A stretch of DNA of 27,844 nucleotides from AC-32 sp046726435 (GTDB lineage: Bacteria; Actinomycetota; Thermoleophilia; Gaiellales; Gaiellaceae), in assembly GCA_046726435.1 (NCBI GenBank), contig JBKPAM010000165.1, forward strand, positions 1-27,844, written 5' to 3'. The position numbers were made by a program, and so were the translations under genes. Below the pieces are notes generated by a model. That model searched no databases. It was not told the origin of the DNA and worked only from the letters and a program-made list of their open reading frames with translations. The stretch's first letter is position 1. Each line of letters opens with the position of its first letter. Of this stretch, positions 16,872 through 24,628 are shown in pieces.

Positions 16872-17183
16872 ATGAGGAGACTCTCGACCGTCATCGCGTG
16901 CACGCTCGGCAGCGACGATCTCCGTACGCAGGCCGAGCGCTGGCAGCGGCTGCAACGCGAGGCGGGACTGGGGATCAGCGAGACGGAAGACGGGGTGCGC
17001 CTCCGCTTCCGCGACGAGCAGTCAGCCGACGAGGAGTTGCGAGCCCTGGTCGCGGTCGAGACCGATTGCTGCGCGTGGGCACGGTGGGAGATCCGTCGTG
17101 AAGCCGGCGAGCTCGTGCTCGACGTGAGCTCGACGCCGGCGGGAGCTGCGACCCTGCAATCGATGTTCCGACGGCTCGAGTGA
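16872..17183 (+). CDS. Small Cys-Cys protein divergent from merR
   Basis: This is a 103-residue protein. The ATG at 16872 is chosen because GAGGAGG lies just upstream and the family begins with a sequence like STVIACTL. It holds Cys10 and the pair Cys66-Cys67 in AVETDCCAWARWEI, with an overall alpha/beta pattern (VRLRFRDEQ, LVLDVSS). I recall similar uncharacterised proteins beside MerR genes, and the Cys pair suggests a metal or thiol function, but no reaction is known to me. Expression is probably driven by the adjacent MerR operator. Confidence 0.8.
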   Translation: MRRLSTVIACTLGSDDLRTQAERWQRLQREAGLGISETEDGVRLRFRDEQSADEELRALVAVETDCCAWARWEIRREAGELVLDVSSTPAGAATLQSMFRRLE

Positions 17184-18487
17184 GGCACGTATGCTGTCGC
17201 GAGGCGACCAGGCGCCTGCCCAGCCACATCTCGTTCGTGCGGCGATCGATCACCCACCGGCGGGAGCGCGTTCCCGGATTCGGAGCGAGGTTGCTTGCCC
17301 TCGGCCTCGCCTCTCTCGCCGTGGCCGCGACCACCTCTGCGGCGTCCGCCGTCGCGCCTTCGCCAGAGACGGCGCGGCCGACCGCGCCGCGTATCGTCGG
17401 GCCCCGGCGCACGATCGACCGCACGCCGACGTTCCGGTTCGTCTCGCACGAGCGCGGCCTTCGCTCCGGCGCGATCCGCTTTCGGTGCGCCGTCGACCGG
17501 AAGCGGCTGCACCGCTGCCGGAGCCGGTACACGCCCAGGCTCAAGCTCGGGCCGCACACGCTCCGGGTGCGCGCGGTCGACCAGAAAGGGCGAACGAGCC
17601 GCACGAGCATCGCGCGCGTGCTCGTGTTCAAACCGCTCCCGCACGCGGACCAGACGATCCGGGTCGGCGACGCGCCCTACAACGTGGCGGCGGGCTTCGG
17701 TTCCGTCTGGGTCGCGATCAGCGGCGGGCTGGCCCGGCTGGATCCCGCGAGCGGCGACGTCACGGCGCGCATCAGCCTGGGCGGCCGGCCCTGGGGTGTC
17801 GCCACCGGCGAGGGCGCGGTCTGGGTCGGCAACGAGTCAGACGGCACCGTCACCCGGGTCGACCCGAGCACGAACAAGGTCGCCTGGCAGGTGACGCTCA
17901 CCGAAGGCTCCTTCGCCAACGCGAGCCCCGTGGGAGTGGCGGCCGGCGACGGCTCGGTCTGGGCGGCCGACAACGCGAGCGACAAGGTCTGGCGGCTTGA
18001 CCCGGCTACCGGCGCGGTCCGCAGCATCGCGCACGTCGGCGACGCGCACGAGTTCGTCGGCGTGGGCGAGGGCGGTGTCTGGGTCTCGAGCGAGGACGGC
18101 ACCGTCGGGCAGATCGACCCCGCGACCGGAACGGTCAAGAAGCTGATCGACGCGGGTGCCGACGCGGACTTCGTCGGCTTCTCGCCCGGTGCCGTGTGGA
18201 TCACGAACTACCGGTCGGAGTTCCTCTGGCGGCTCGACCCAGCCACCGGCGCCGTGAAGGCGAAGCTGAACATCGGCTCCGGGTCGCAGGACGTGGGCTT
18301 CGACGGCTCGTCGCTCTGGGTTGCGATGTACAACGCCGGCCAGGCCATGCGCATCGACCCGACGAGTGGCCGGGTGCAACGGCGCGTCGTGGTCGGCGGG
18401 AAGCCGCGAGGCCTGGTCGTCGCCGGCGGAAGCGTCTGGGTCGCGAACTCGACCTCGGGCACCGTGTCGCGGATCCGGGTTCCCTAG
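17180..18487 (+). CDS. Exported Ig-like plus Vgb/YncE-type beta-propeller protein
   Basis: The frame runs from GTG 17180, overlapping the previous stop (GTGA), to TAG 18487. A GTG at 17237 is an equally good start, since a signal sequence follows (FGARLLALGLASLAVAATT). Residues about 65-150 form an Ig-like domain (TPTFRFVSHE, IRFRCAVD, GPHTLRVRAVDQKGRTS). The remainder is a propeller of virginiamycin B lyase/YncE type with repeated units such as GSVWVA, GAVWVGNE, GSVWAADN, GGVWVSS, GAVWITN and SSLWVAM, each followed by a RLDPATG-like turn. I see no proof of lyase activity. It may be co-transcribed with the Cys-Cys protein. Confidence 0.8.
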   Translation: MRHVCCREATRRLPSHISFVRRSITHRRERVPGFGARLLALGLASLAVAATTSAASAVAPSPETARPTAPRIVGPRRTIDRTPTFRFVSHERGLRSGAIRFRCAVDRKRLHRCRSRYTPRLKLGPHTLRVRAVDQKGRTSRTSIARVLVFKPLPHADQTIRVGDAPYNVAAGFGSVWVAISGGLARLDPASGDVTARISLGGRPWGVATGEGAVWVGNESDGTVTRVDPSTNKVAWQVTLTEGSFANASPVGVAAGDGSVWAADNASDKVWRLDPATGAVRSIAHVGDAHEFVGVGEGGVWVSSEDGTVGQIDPATGTVKKLIDAGADADFVGFSPGAVWITNYRSEFLWRLDPATGAVKAKLNIGSGSQDVGFDGSSLWVAMYNAGQAMRIDPTSGRVQRRVVVGGKPRGLVVAGGSVWVANSTSGTVSRIRVP

Positions 18488-18489
18488 CG

Positions 18490-19263
18490 TTAGCGCGTCA
18501 CGACGCGCTGGTAGCGCCATGCGGACAGCGGCGCGAAGACGGCGATGATCCCGAGCGTCCAGAGCAGCGCAATCCAGATGTTGTCACCAGCCGGGATGCC
18601 GAGGAACAGCGCGCGGGCCGCGTTCACCATGTACGTGAACGGATTGTGCTCGGCGACCGGCTGGAGCCAGCTCGGCATCGAGTCGACCGGAACGAACGCT
18701 GACGAGACGAACGTGACCGGGAAGAGGATCGTGAACCCGTACGCGTTCGACGCCTCCGGCGAGGACGACGAGAGGCCGATGAAGGCGAACACCCACGAGA
18801 ACGCGTAGCCGATCAGCAGCAGCAGCGCGATCCCGGCGATCACCTCGCCGACGCTGCCCGAGAAGTTGAAGCCGATCAGCAGCCCCACGCTGAACATGAC
18901 GACCAGCTGGAAGATGTTGGTGGCGACATCCCCGAGCGTGCGCCCGGTCAACAGCGCCGAGCGCGTCATCGGCAGCGACCGGAACCGGTCCATCAGGCCC
19001 TTCTTCAGGTCGTCGGCGAGGCCGAGCGCCGTCACGAAGCCGCCGAACGCGATCGACTGGACGATGATGCCGGGCATCAGGAAGTCGACGTAGTCGAAGC
19101 CCGGGGTCTGGATCGCACCGCCCAGGACGTAGACGAACAGCAGGATGAAGAGGATCGGCTGGATCGTGAAGCCGACGAGCAGGTCCGGCTGGCGCGGAAT
19201 CCGCAGGAGGCTGCGCTTCGCCAGGACGAGGGTGTCGGAGATCCCGTAGCGGAGCGCCGTCAC
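18490..19263 (-). CDS. ABC-2 type permease, DrrB-like
   Basis: This is a 257-residue membrane protein with about six hydrophobic segments (for example LLVGFTIQPILFILLFVYVL, IFQLVVMFSVGLLIGF, VIAGIALLLLIGYAFSWVFA, IWIALLWTLGIIAVFAPL). It carries ABC-2 family features: GLMDRFRSLPMTRSALLTGR after the second segment and HNPFTYMVNAARAL near the end. This is the membrane half of a DrrAB-type exporter for drugs, lipids or polyketides. The GTG start overlaps the ATPase stop by 4 nt (GTGA), so the pair is translationally coupled. Substrate unknown. Confidence 0.92.
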   Translation of the reverse strand: MTALRYGISDTLVLAKRSLLRIPRQPDLLVGFTIQPILFILLFVYVLGGAIQTPGFDYVDFLMPGIIVQSIAFGGFVTALGLADDLKKGLMDRFRSLPMTRSALLTGRTLGDVATNIFQLVVMFSVGLLIGFNFSGSVGEVIAGIALLLLIGYAFSWVFAFIGLSSSSPEASNAYGFTILFPVTFVSSAFVPVDSMPSWLQPVAEHNPFTYMVNAARALFLGIPAGDNIWIALLWTLGIIAVFAPLSAWRYQRVVTR

Positions 19264-20234
19264 CCGGACTGCACCTCCGCCTCCTCGGGCTCCTGCTCGG
19301 CCGGGCGGCCCGTCAGGTTCAGAAAGACGTCGTCGAGCGTCGGGATGCTGACGGAGATGTCGTCGATCGCGACCCCTGCGTCATCGAGGCGTCGGACCGC
19401 ATCGGCAATCGTTCCCCGGCGCTGCGCCACGGGGACGCGGACCGAGCCGTTCTCGAGGAACGGGCGGTCGCTGGCGATCGAGGCGAGAGCGGCCACGGCT
19501 TCCTCGCCCCGCCCGCCGTCGCAGAGGTGGATCTCGAGCCGCTCGCCCCCGACCTGTTCCTTCAGCTCGTTGGGGGTGCCCTCCGCGATGACCAGGCCGT
19601 GGTCGATCACGGCGATGCGGTTGGCGAGGCGGTCGGCCTCGTCGAGGAGCTGCGTCGTGAGCAGCACCGTCGTGCCCTCCGAGACGAGCGCCTCGATCGC
19701 CTCCCACAGCCCGATGCGGCTCCGGATGTCGAGCCCTGTAGTCGGCTCGTCGAGGAACAGCACCGGAGGCCGGGCGACGAGCGCCGCCGCGAGGTCGAGG
19801 CGGCGGCGCATCCCGCCGGAGTACGTGCGGACGAGGCGGTCGGCGGCGTCGACCAGGTCGAAGGAGGACAGGAGCTCTCCCGCGCGCGCCCGCGCGGTTC
19901 CTCCGCCGAGGTGGTAGAGCCGGCCGACCATCTCGAGGTTCTCGAAGCCGGTCAGGTTCTCGTCGACGGCGGCGTACTGGCCCGCGAGCCCGATCTGCGC
20001 GCGGACCTTCGCGGCGTCGCGAACGACGTCCAGGCCCGTGACCCGGGCAGAGCCCTCGTCCGGCTGCAGCAACGTGGTGAGGATCCGAACCGCGGTCGTC
20101 TTGCCGGCGCCGTTGGGGCCGAGCAGCCCGAAGACGCTACCCGTCTCGACGCGCAGATCGACGCCGCGAAGCGCATGGACGTCGCCGTAGCTCTTGCGCA
20201 GCCCCGTCGTTTCGACAGCTGGCCCTGTCGGCAC
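19260..20234 (-). CDS. ABC transporter ATPase, DrrA-like
   Basis: This is a 324-residue protein from GTG 20234. Walker A is GPNGAGKTT (39-47), the Q-loop region is LAGQYAAVDENLTG, the signature YSGGMRRR is at 138-145, Walker B VLFLDEPTTGLD at about 158-169, followed by the switch region LLTTQLLDEADRLANRIAVID. The C-terminal about 90 residues form the DrrA-type extension seen in daunorubicin-resistance exporters. It powers the DrrB-like permease encoded directly downstream. Confidence 0.93.
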   Translation of the reverse strand: MPTGPAVETTGLRKSYGDVHALRGVDLRVETGSVFGLLGPNGAGKTTAVRILTTLLQPDEGSARVTGLDVVRDAAKVRAQIGLAGQYAAVDENLTGFENLEMVGRLYHLGGGTARARAGELLSSFDLVDAADRLVRTYSGGMRRRLDLAAALVARPPVLFLDEPTTGLDIRSRIGLWEAIEALVSEGTTVLLTTQLLDEADRLANRIAVIDHGLVIAEGTPNELKEQVGGERLEIHLCDGGRGEEAVAALASIASDRPFLENGSVRVPVAQRRGTIADAVRRLDDAGVAIDDISVSIPTLDDVFLNLTGRPAEQEPEEAEVQSG

Positions 20235-20257
20235 CCTTCTACGCTAGCGATCGGTGC

Positions 20258-20689
20258 TCAAGCCAGAGCGCGCAGCTCGTTCGTCAACGCTTCGGCTGCC
20301 TCGTGGCGGCCGTGCAGCTGCGCAGGCGTGTTCTGAAACTGCACGATGCGCCACGTCCCGCCTTCGCGTCTCGCGACCAGCGTCTGAATCGCGTTCAGCG
20401 CCGGGTTGAGGTCGTCTTGACCGGCGGGCACGAGCCCCGCGACTGCGTGAAGCACCGCGACGTCGTCGGAAACGGTCTGCTCGGCTCTGACCGCCGCGAC
20501 GTATCTGCCCGTCTCGTGGTCGGCGAAGATCGCGCCCAGGCTTCGCTCGATCTCATCGCGTCCCCTCATCTCGCTGCCGTCGAACCCGACGACGTAGCCG
20601 TCTGTGGTGAACAACGCGGCATACGCGGCGGCATCGCGCCGATTCCAGGCGTCGAGCAACGCGTAGAGGAGGTCAGAGAGCTCGGCCAT
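20258..20689 (-). CDS. SgcJ/EcaC-family (SnoaL-like/NTF2 fold) protein
   Basis: This is a 143-residue protein from ATG 20689, a full-length NTF2-like domain: LLYALLDAWNRRDAAAYAALF, DGYVVGFDGSEMRGRDEIERSL, then VAVLHAVAGLVP and the closing strand RREGGTWRIVQFQNTPAQ. This is the pattern of the SgcJ/EcaC group. Members are assigned vaguely as oxidoreductase or isomerase accessory proteins; no specific reaction can be given. It lies 23 bp upstream of the ABC pair on the same strand, so it may share its transcript. Confidence 0.85.
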   Translation of the reverse strand: MAELSDLLYALLDAWNRRDAAAYAALFTTDGYVVGFDGSEMRGRDEIERSLGAIFADHETGRYVAAVRAEQTVSDDVAVLHAVAGLVPAGQDDLNPALNAIQTLVARREGGTWRIVQFQNTPAQLHGRHEAAEALTNELRALA

Positions 20690-20731
20690 CTATGGACGGG
20701 CACACTAGCTCCCGCGCTGTAGCATCGCGCC

Positions 20732-21322
20732 GTGCGCGAAGTGCAGGCAGGCGTCTGGCATTGGGAGGCACAACACCCGGAATGGCGCCCGCCCGGAGAG
20801 TGGAACCATGAGAAGGTCTCGTCCTACGCGATCGACGACGGCGATCGCCTCCTGCTCTTCGACCCGCTCGCCGTACCGGGCGAGATCGAGGAGCGCGCCG
20901 GCGGCCGCGAGACGGCGATCGTTTTGACCTCGCCGTGGCACGTCCGTGACGCGCTCGGTCTCGCCGAGCGGTTGGGTGTACCGGTCTACGTGCCGCCGCC
21001 CGACCGCGACCCTGACCCGATCGGAGGGCACGTGTTCAGGGCCGGCGACCGGTTGCCGGTCGGGGTCGAGGCGTTTCCCGGGAGGGAGGATCCGTACGAC
21101 GTCGTGCTCTACGTCGAGAGCCGCCGGGCGGTCGTCGCCGGCGACACGCTCGTCGATCCCGGCCAGGGCCTAGAGATCCTGGTCGACTGGCTACCCGAGG
21201 GCGTGACACGCGAGCAGGTCGCCGAAAGGCTGCGCCCTCTACTCGAGCGGCGGCTCGAGGTGGTCCTCGCGACGCACGGCGGCCCTACCGACCGGGCCGC
21301 CCTCGAGCGCGCGCTGGCCTAA
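20732..21322 (+). CDS. Metallo-beta-lactamase-fold-like protein lacking the HxHxDH motif
   Basis: This is a 196-residue protein from GTG 20732. The layout is that of a short MBL-fold protein: EVQAGVWHW, SSYAIDDGDRLLLFDPLAVP, AIVLTSPWHVRDA where HxHxDH would stand, VVAGDTLVDPG (with the usual Asp ligand position) and VVLATHGGPTDRAALERAL (with the usual terminal His). Because the main metal-binding motif is reduced to WHxRD, zinc-hydrolase activity is doubtful, although a single-metal variant is possible. Substrate unknown. Confidence 0.75.
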   Translation: MREVQAGVWHWEAQHPEWRPPGEWNHEKVSSYAIDDGDRLLLFDPLAVPGEIEERAGGRETAIVLTSPWHVRDALGLAERLGVPVYVPPPDRDPDPIGGHVFRAGDRLPVGVEAFPGREDPYDVVLYVESRRAVVAGDTLVDPGQGLEILVDWLPEGVTREQVAERLRPLLERRLEVVLATHGGPTDRAALERALA

Positions 21323-21338
21323 CCGCTGTTACGCTCGG

Positions 21339-21490
21339 TACAATTGCCGGGCCGGGGGGCAGTATCCCCGAACGGGTGTGGCCCGTCAGTACGGCTCGAC
21401 AGTTGAGCCCGGGCGCACCGGCCCGCGAGGCGGGAGAGACCTTCGGCTGATCGTCAACCACGGCGCTCAGTCGAAAGGAGACTCTGAGTA
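21339..21490 (+). promoter_or_regulatory. htpX promoter -10 and long structured leader with RBS-masking stem
   Basis: A good -10 (TACAAT, 21339-21344) precedes an approximately 140-nt leader; the -35 is poor. The leader has several hairpins, including GGCTC/GAGCC around 21393-21409. Near the start codon, CCTTCGGC (21440-21447) can pair with GTCGAAAGG (21470-21478, one bulged A), covering part of the ribosome-binding site GGAG at 21477-21480. An alternative hairpin CTCA-GTC/GAC-TGAG (21466-21488) places the site in its loop. Confidence 0.5.
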
Positions 21491-22375
21491 ATGAACATCT
21501 CGGCAACACGCTTCGCCACCAAGGCCCGTACCTGGCTGCTGATCGCGGGACTGACCGGATTGCTGATCGCGATCGGCGCCCTGATCGGCGGCGGCGCGCT
21601 CTACATCTTCGTCGCGCTCGCGGTGCTGCTGAACGTCGCGGGCTACTGGTTCTCGGACAAGCTCGCGCTCAAGGCGAGCCGGGCCCAGCCGGTCGAGCCG
21701 GGCACGATGCCCGAGCTCGAGGCGATGGTGGAGGACCTCGCCCACCGCGCGCAGGTGCCGGTGCCGCGGCTCTTCCTGATCCCCAACGAGCAGCCGAACG
21801 CGTTCGCAACCGGCCGGAACCCGAGCCACGCGGCGGTCGCGGTCACACAGGGCCTGGTTCACCATCTGCCGCCGGATCAGGTGAAGGGCGTGCTCGCGCA
21901 CGAGTTCGCGCACATCAAGAACCGTGACATCCTCGTCTCGTCGATCGCGGCGATGGTGGCCGGAGCGATCTCGGCGATCGCGAACATCCTCCAGTTCTCG
22001 CTGCTCTTCGGCGGGGACGACGAGGACTCGGGCCCGCTCGGGCTGATCGGGACGCTCGCGACGATCATCCTCGCCCCGCTCGCGGCGATGCTGCTCCAGC
22101 TGGCGGTCTCGCGCCAGCGCGAGTACCTCGCCGATGCGACCGGCGCGCAGCTCCTCGGCCGCGGTGCGCCGCTGGCCGACGCGCTGGAGACGCTCGAGCG
22201 CGGCGCGCAGGCCGTGCCGATGAACGTGAACCCGGCGACGGCCTCGCTCTATGCCGTGAACCCGCTCCCACGGACCGGCGTCGCGACGCTGTTCATGACC
22301 CACCCGCCGCTCGCAGAGCGCATCCGCCGGCTGCGCGAGCTGGACGGCGAGACGTCGATCCGGGTGGCCGCCTAG
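21491..22375 (+). CDS. htpX: HtpX-type membrane zinc metalloprotease (M48)
   Basis: This is a 294-residue protein, the normal HtpX length. Two N-terminal membrane segments (WLLIAGLTGLLIAIGALI and LYIFVALAVLLNVAGYW) are followed by the protease domain: LFLIPNEQPNAFATGRN, zinc ligands His137 and His141 in HEFAH with catalytic Glu138, two more hydrophobic segments, and the third ligand Glu211 in SRQREYLADATGA. Family HtpX degrades misfolded membrane proteins during heat and envelope stress. GGAG lies 10 nt before the ATG. The long leader with possible RBS pairing suggests translational control. Confidence 0.95.
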   Translation: MNISATRFATKARTWLLIAGLTGLLIAIGALIGGGALYIFVALAVLLNVAGYWFSDKLALKASRAQPVEPGTMPELEAMVEDLAHRAQVPVPRLFLIPNEQPNAFATGRNPSHAAVAVTQGLVHHLPPDQVKGVLAHEFAHIKNRDILVSSIAAMVAGAISAIANILQFSLLFGGDDEDSGPLGLIGTLATIILAPLAAMLLQLAVSRQREYLADATGAQLLGRGAPLADALETLERGAQAVPMNVNPATASLYAVNPLPRTGVATLFMTHPPLAERIRRLRELDGETSIRVAA

Positions 22376-22383
22376 TCATTCGA

Positions 22384-22412
22384 GCGGCGGGTGGGCAGCC
22401 GCCGCCCGCCGC
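22384..22412. terminator. GC-rich hairpin between convergent htpX and phosphoesterase genes
   Basis: An 8-bp perfect stem GCGGCGGG/CCCGCCGC closes a 13-nt loop in the 64-bp gap between convergent genes. It lacks a T tract, so it would be an imperfect terminator but is placed to serve both strands. Confidence 0.4.
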
Positions 22413-22439
22413 CTCGACCTCGCCGCCTTCAACGTGTCT

Positions 22440-23957
22440 TCATGGCCGGCACGGGAATAACGATCGTGCCTGCCAGCAATGCGTGAAAGCGGCACGGGCT
22501 GCGATGCTCGCTTTCGGTGGCAGCAGGAGTGGCCGCCGGGGCGGCGCCGAGAAGTCGAAGTCGCGGACCAGGTTCCCCAGGATCGCCACCTTCTCTCGCA
22601 CGTTCGGTCGCGGATCCGGGCGGCCGTCCGTTTGTGGGTCGATCCGCCTGCCGCCGAGGAAATCGTCCTCGATGAACTTGAGGTATGCATCGAAGCTGAG
22701 CACCTGGTGGTCGATGTATCCGCGACGCGCATAGGGGCTGATCACGAGTCCGGGCACGCGGAGGCCGTAGCCGTTCAAGTCCACTCGCGGCGGCACGACG
22801 TGGTCATAGAAGCCACCCCAGTCGTCCCACGTGATGAAGATCGCAGTCGAGCTCCAGTTGGGGCTGCGCATGACCGCGTTGACGAGCCCCGTGACGTACG
22901 CCTCGCCGACGCTCGCGAGCGCCGGCGTGTGCTCGCTGAGCTGTTGTGACGGCACGATCCACGAGACGGCAGGGAGCCGGCCGGCCCGGGCAGCAGCGAA
23001 GAACTTGCGGAGCGGCACGACGTTCGTGACCTGATCGTCCTGGCGCACGGTCTGGAACCACGGCAGCGGGTTCCAGATCCCCGGCGTCGTAGCCCTCTGC
23101 GGGACGGCGCGGCATCTCATCGCGTCGTCTGCGCAATCGGGCTCGCTGCCGGCGGCAATGTAGTAGCGCCAACTGATGTGCGCGCGGTGGAGTAGGTGCG
23201 TCAGGTCGGTCCACTGGTAGTCGGGGGCTTCGCCGGACGGATTCTGCGGCCCACCCGGCGGCAGCCCGGGGTTTTCGATCGCGTTTACGCACCGGGCCGC
23301 ACCGCCGCCCGGGACACAGCGCGCCGACCAAGCCGACACCATGAACAGATGCGACGGGAGGCTCCAGGACATGTCCGGCTCGAACATGCGGTCCTGAAGC
23401 ACAAAGGCGTCCGCGTAGAGCCAGTAGTTCGGGATCTCACGCCAGTCGTGGTAACCCATTACGTCGGGCTTCCGCCTCGCCGCTGAGACACGATTCGAAC
23501 AGGATGGGTCGTCAGGGCCGTGGCAGCGGCGCAACTCGCCGGCTCGTTGCTGCTGGACGAAACCGTCCATTCTGCCGGCCGCGATGTCGCGGATCGCGCT
23601 GGCGTGGCTGTGCGGCCCGCCTTCGTTGCGATCGGCCGGGTTGTGGTACGGCGCCACGCAACGGTGGGTCAGCGGATCTGGTGAGCAGACGGTAGGAACT
23701 CCGTCCCGCATCGGGATGCCGTCGGCCCCGGGGTAGGTGCCGAAGTAGGAGTCGAAGGAACGGTTCTCCTGCATGATCACGATCACGTGTCGGATCTTGT
23801 GGATCCCGCGGAGCCCTGCCCGTGAAGATCGCGAAGCGTCGCTCGAGGCTGAGACGGCGGACTGCCCTACGAGCACTGGAACGAACGCGAACACCGCTGC
23901 TGCGGCGAGTCGTCGCCGAGTCAGGTTTCGGATAGCCGTACACAGGTTGTACCGCAT
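22440..23957 (-). CDS. Secreted phosphoesterase (phospholipase C/acid phosphatase AcpA family)
   Basis: This is a 505-residue protein with a signal sequence (RRRLAAAAVFAFVPVLVGQSAVSA). It carries the family mark HVIVIMQENRSFDSYFGTYPGADG near residue 57, with the metal/active-site Glu-Asn in QENRSFD. Later it has DMSWSLPSHLFMVSAWSA, VSWIVPSQQLSEHTP, and TAIFITWDDWGGFYDHVVPP, followed by GLRVPGLVISPYARRGYIDH. These match the PF04185 group of phospholipases C and acid phosphatases, which cleave phosphate esters outside the cell. The exact substrate (phospholipid or phosphate monoester) is not decided by sequence. Several cysteine pairs fit an exported protein. Confidence 0.92.
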   Translation of the reverse strand: MRYNLCTAIRNLTRRRLAAAAVFAFVPVLVGQSAVSASSDASRSSRAGLRGIHKIRHVIVIMQENRSFDSYFGTYPGADGIPMRDGVPTVCSPDPLTHRCVAPYHNPADRNEGGPHSHASAIRDIAAGRMDGFVQQQRAGELRRCHGPDDPSCSNRVSAARRKPDVMGYHDWREIPNYWLYADAFVLQDRMFEPDMSWSLPSHLFMVSAWSARCVPGGGAARCVNAIENPGLPPGGPQNPSGEAPDYQWTDLTHLLHRAHISWRYYIAAGSEPDCADDAMRCRAVPQRATTPGIWNPLPWFQTVRQDDQVTNVVPLRKFFAAARAGRLPAVSWIVPSQQLSEHTPALASVGEAYVTGLVNAVMRSPNWSSTAIFITWDDWGGFYDHVVPPRVDLNGYGLRVPGLVISPYARRGYIDHQVLSFDAYLKFIEDDFLGGRRIDPQTDGRPDPRPNVREKVAILGNLVRDFDFSAPPRRPLLLPPKASIAARAAFTHCWQARSLFPCRP

Positions 23958-24014
23958 CGCCGCCGCAGGCAGCAGCAGACGTCCCGCTCACGGTCACCTC
24001 AGGACCCCGGGGGG

Positions 24015-24623
24015 TCAAGGCGATCGGGCGAGCGCGATCCACGCGGCCAGCGCCGCCAGCTTCTGGTCCTGGGCCCAGGGCGGCCCGAGCTCTCCGCGCA
24101 GCCGGGCGATCGAGTCCCGCAGCTCGTCCGCGGGGATGCCGAGCGCCGCCTCGCCGTCGTCCCAGATCGCGCGCTTCGGGACGGCGATCGCCTCGAGTCC
24201 CGCCGACTCGGCGCCCTGCAGCAGAGCACTCTGGTAGAGCCGCCCCTCCGCTGCATGCACGAGGGCATGTGACGCGAGGACCGACTCCAGCGGCAGGGCG
24301 CCTGTGGGCGCCCCGACGACGACCGCACACGAACGGACGGCGGCGCCTTCCTCCGCCGCCTCGCGCACCGTTCGCTCGATAGCCGCCGCCGCCTGGTCGG
24401 TGGCGATTCGCTTGGCTGCCTCGACGAGGTCGGCCGCCGCGGCGGGCTCGAGTGCACGGGCGGCGTGGTACGCGTTCCTCCTGACACGTCCACGGGGGTC
24501 ACCTAGCTCGACCCGGCCGCGGAAGACGACCTCGGGCCGGTCCGCTCCCCCAGCGACCACTACGAGGGCCGCCCAGCCCGTATGGGCGCGACAGCCGACC
24601 GCGGCGACTCGCTCGCCGGCCAT
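24015..24623 (-). CDS. Uncharacterised 202-residue protein, possibly RNase H-like fold
   Basis: The start is ATG 24623, 5 nt after the stop of the YcaQ-like gene; the frame upstream of it is a shadow. The sequence begins VAAVGCRAHTGWAALVVVAG, has VVFRGRVELGD, NAYHAARAL, AVVVGAPTGALPLESVLASHALVHAAEG and ends with a helical DQKLAALAAWIALA. The strand order and the opening acidic-poor GCRAHTGWA strand recall RNase H-like folds, but I see no catalytic carboxylate set, so this is tentative. Co-transcription with the glycosylase-type gene is likely from the spacing. Confidence 0.75.
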   Translation of the reverse strand: MAGERVAAVGCRAHTGWAALVVVAGGADRPEVVFRGRVELGDPRGRVRRNAYHAARALEPAAAADLVEAAKRIATDQAAAAIERTVREAAEEGAAVRSCAVVVGAPTGALPLESVLASHALVHAAEGRLYQSALLQGAESAGLEAIAVPKRAIWDDGEAALGIPADELRDSIARLRGELGPPWAQDQKLAALAAWIALARSP

Positions 24624-24628
24624 CGCGG

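Noticed and set aside
21429..21480. Glycine riboswitch suggested by GGGAGAGACC in the htpX leader
   Set aside because: The companion conserved CGCCGAAGG-type core and following elements are absent.
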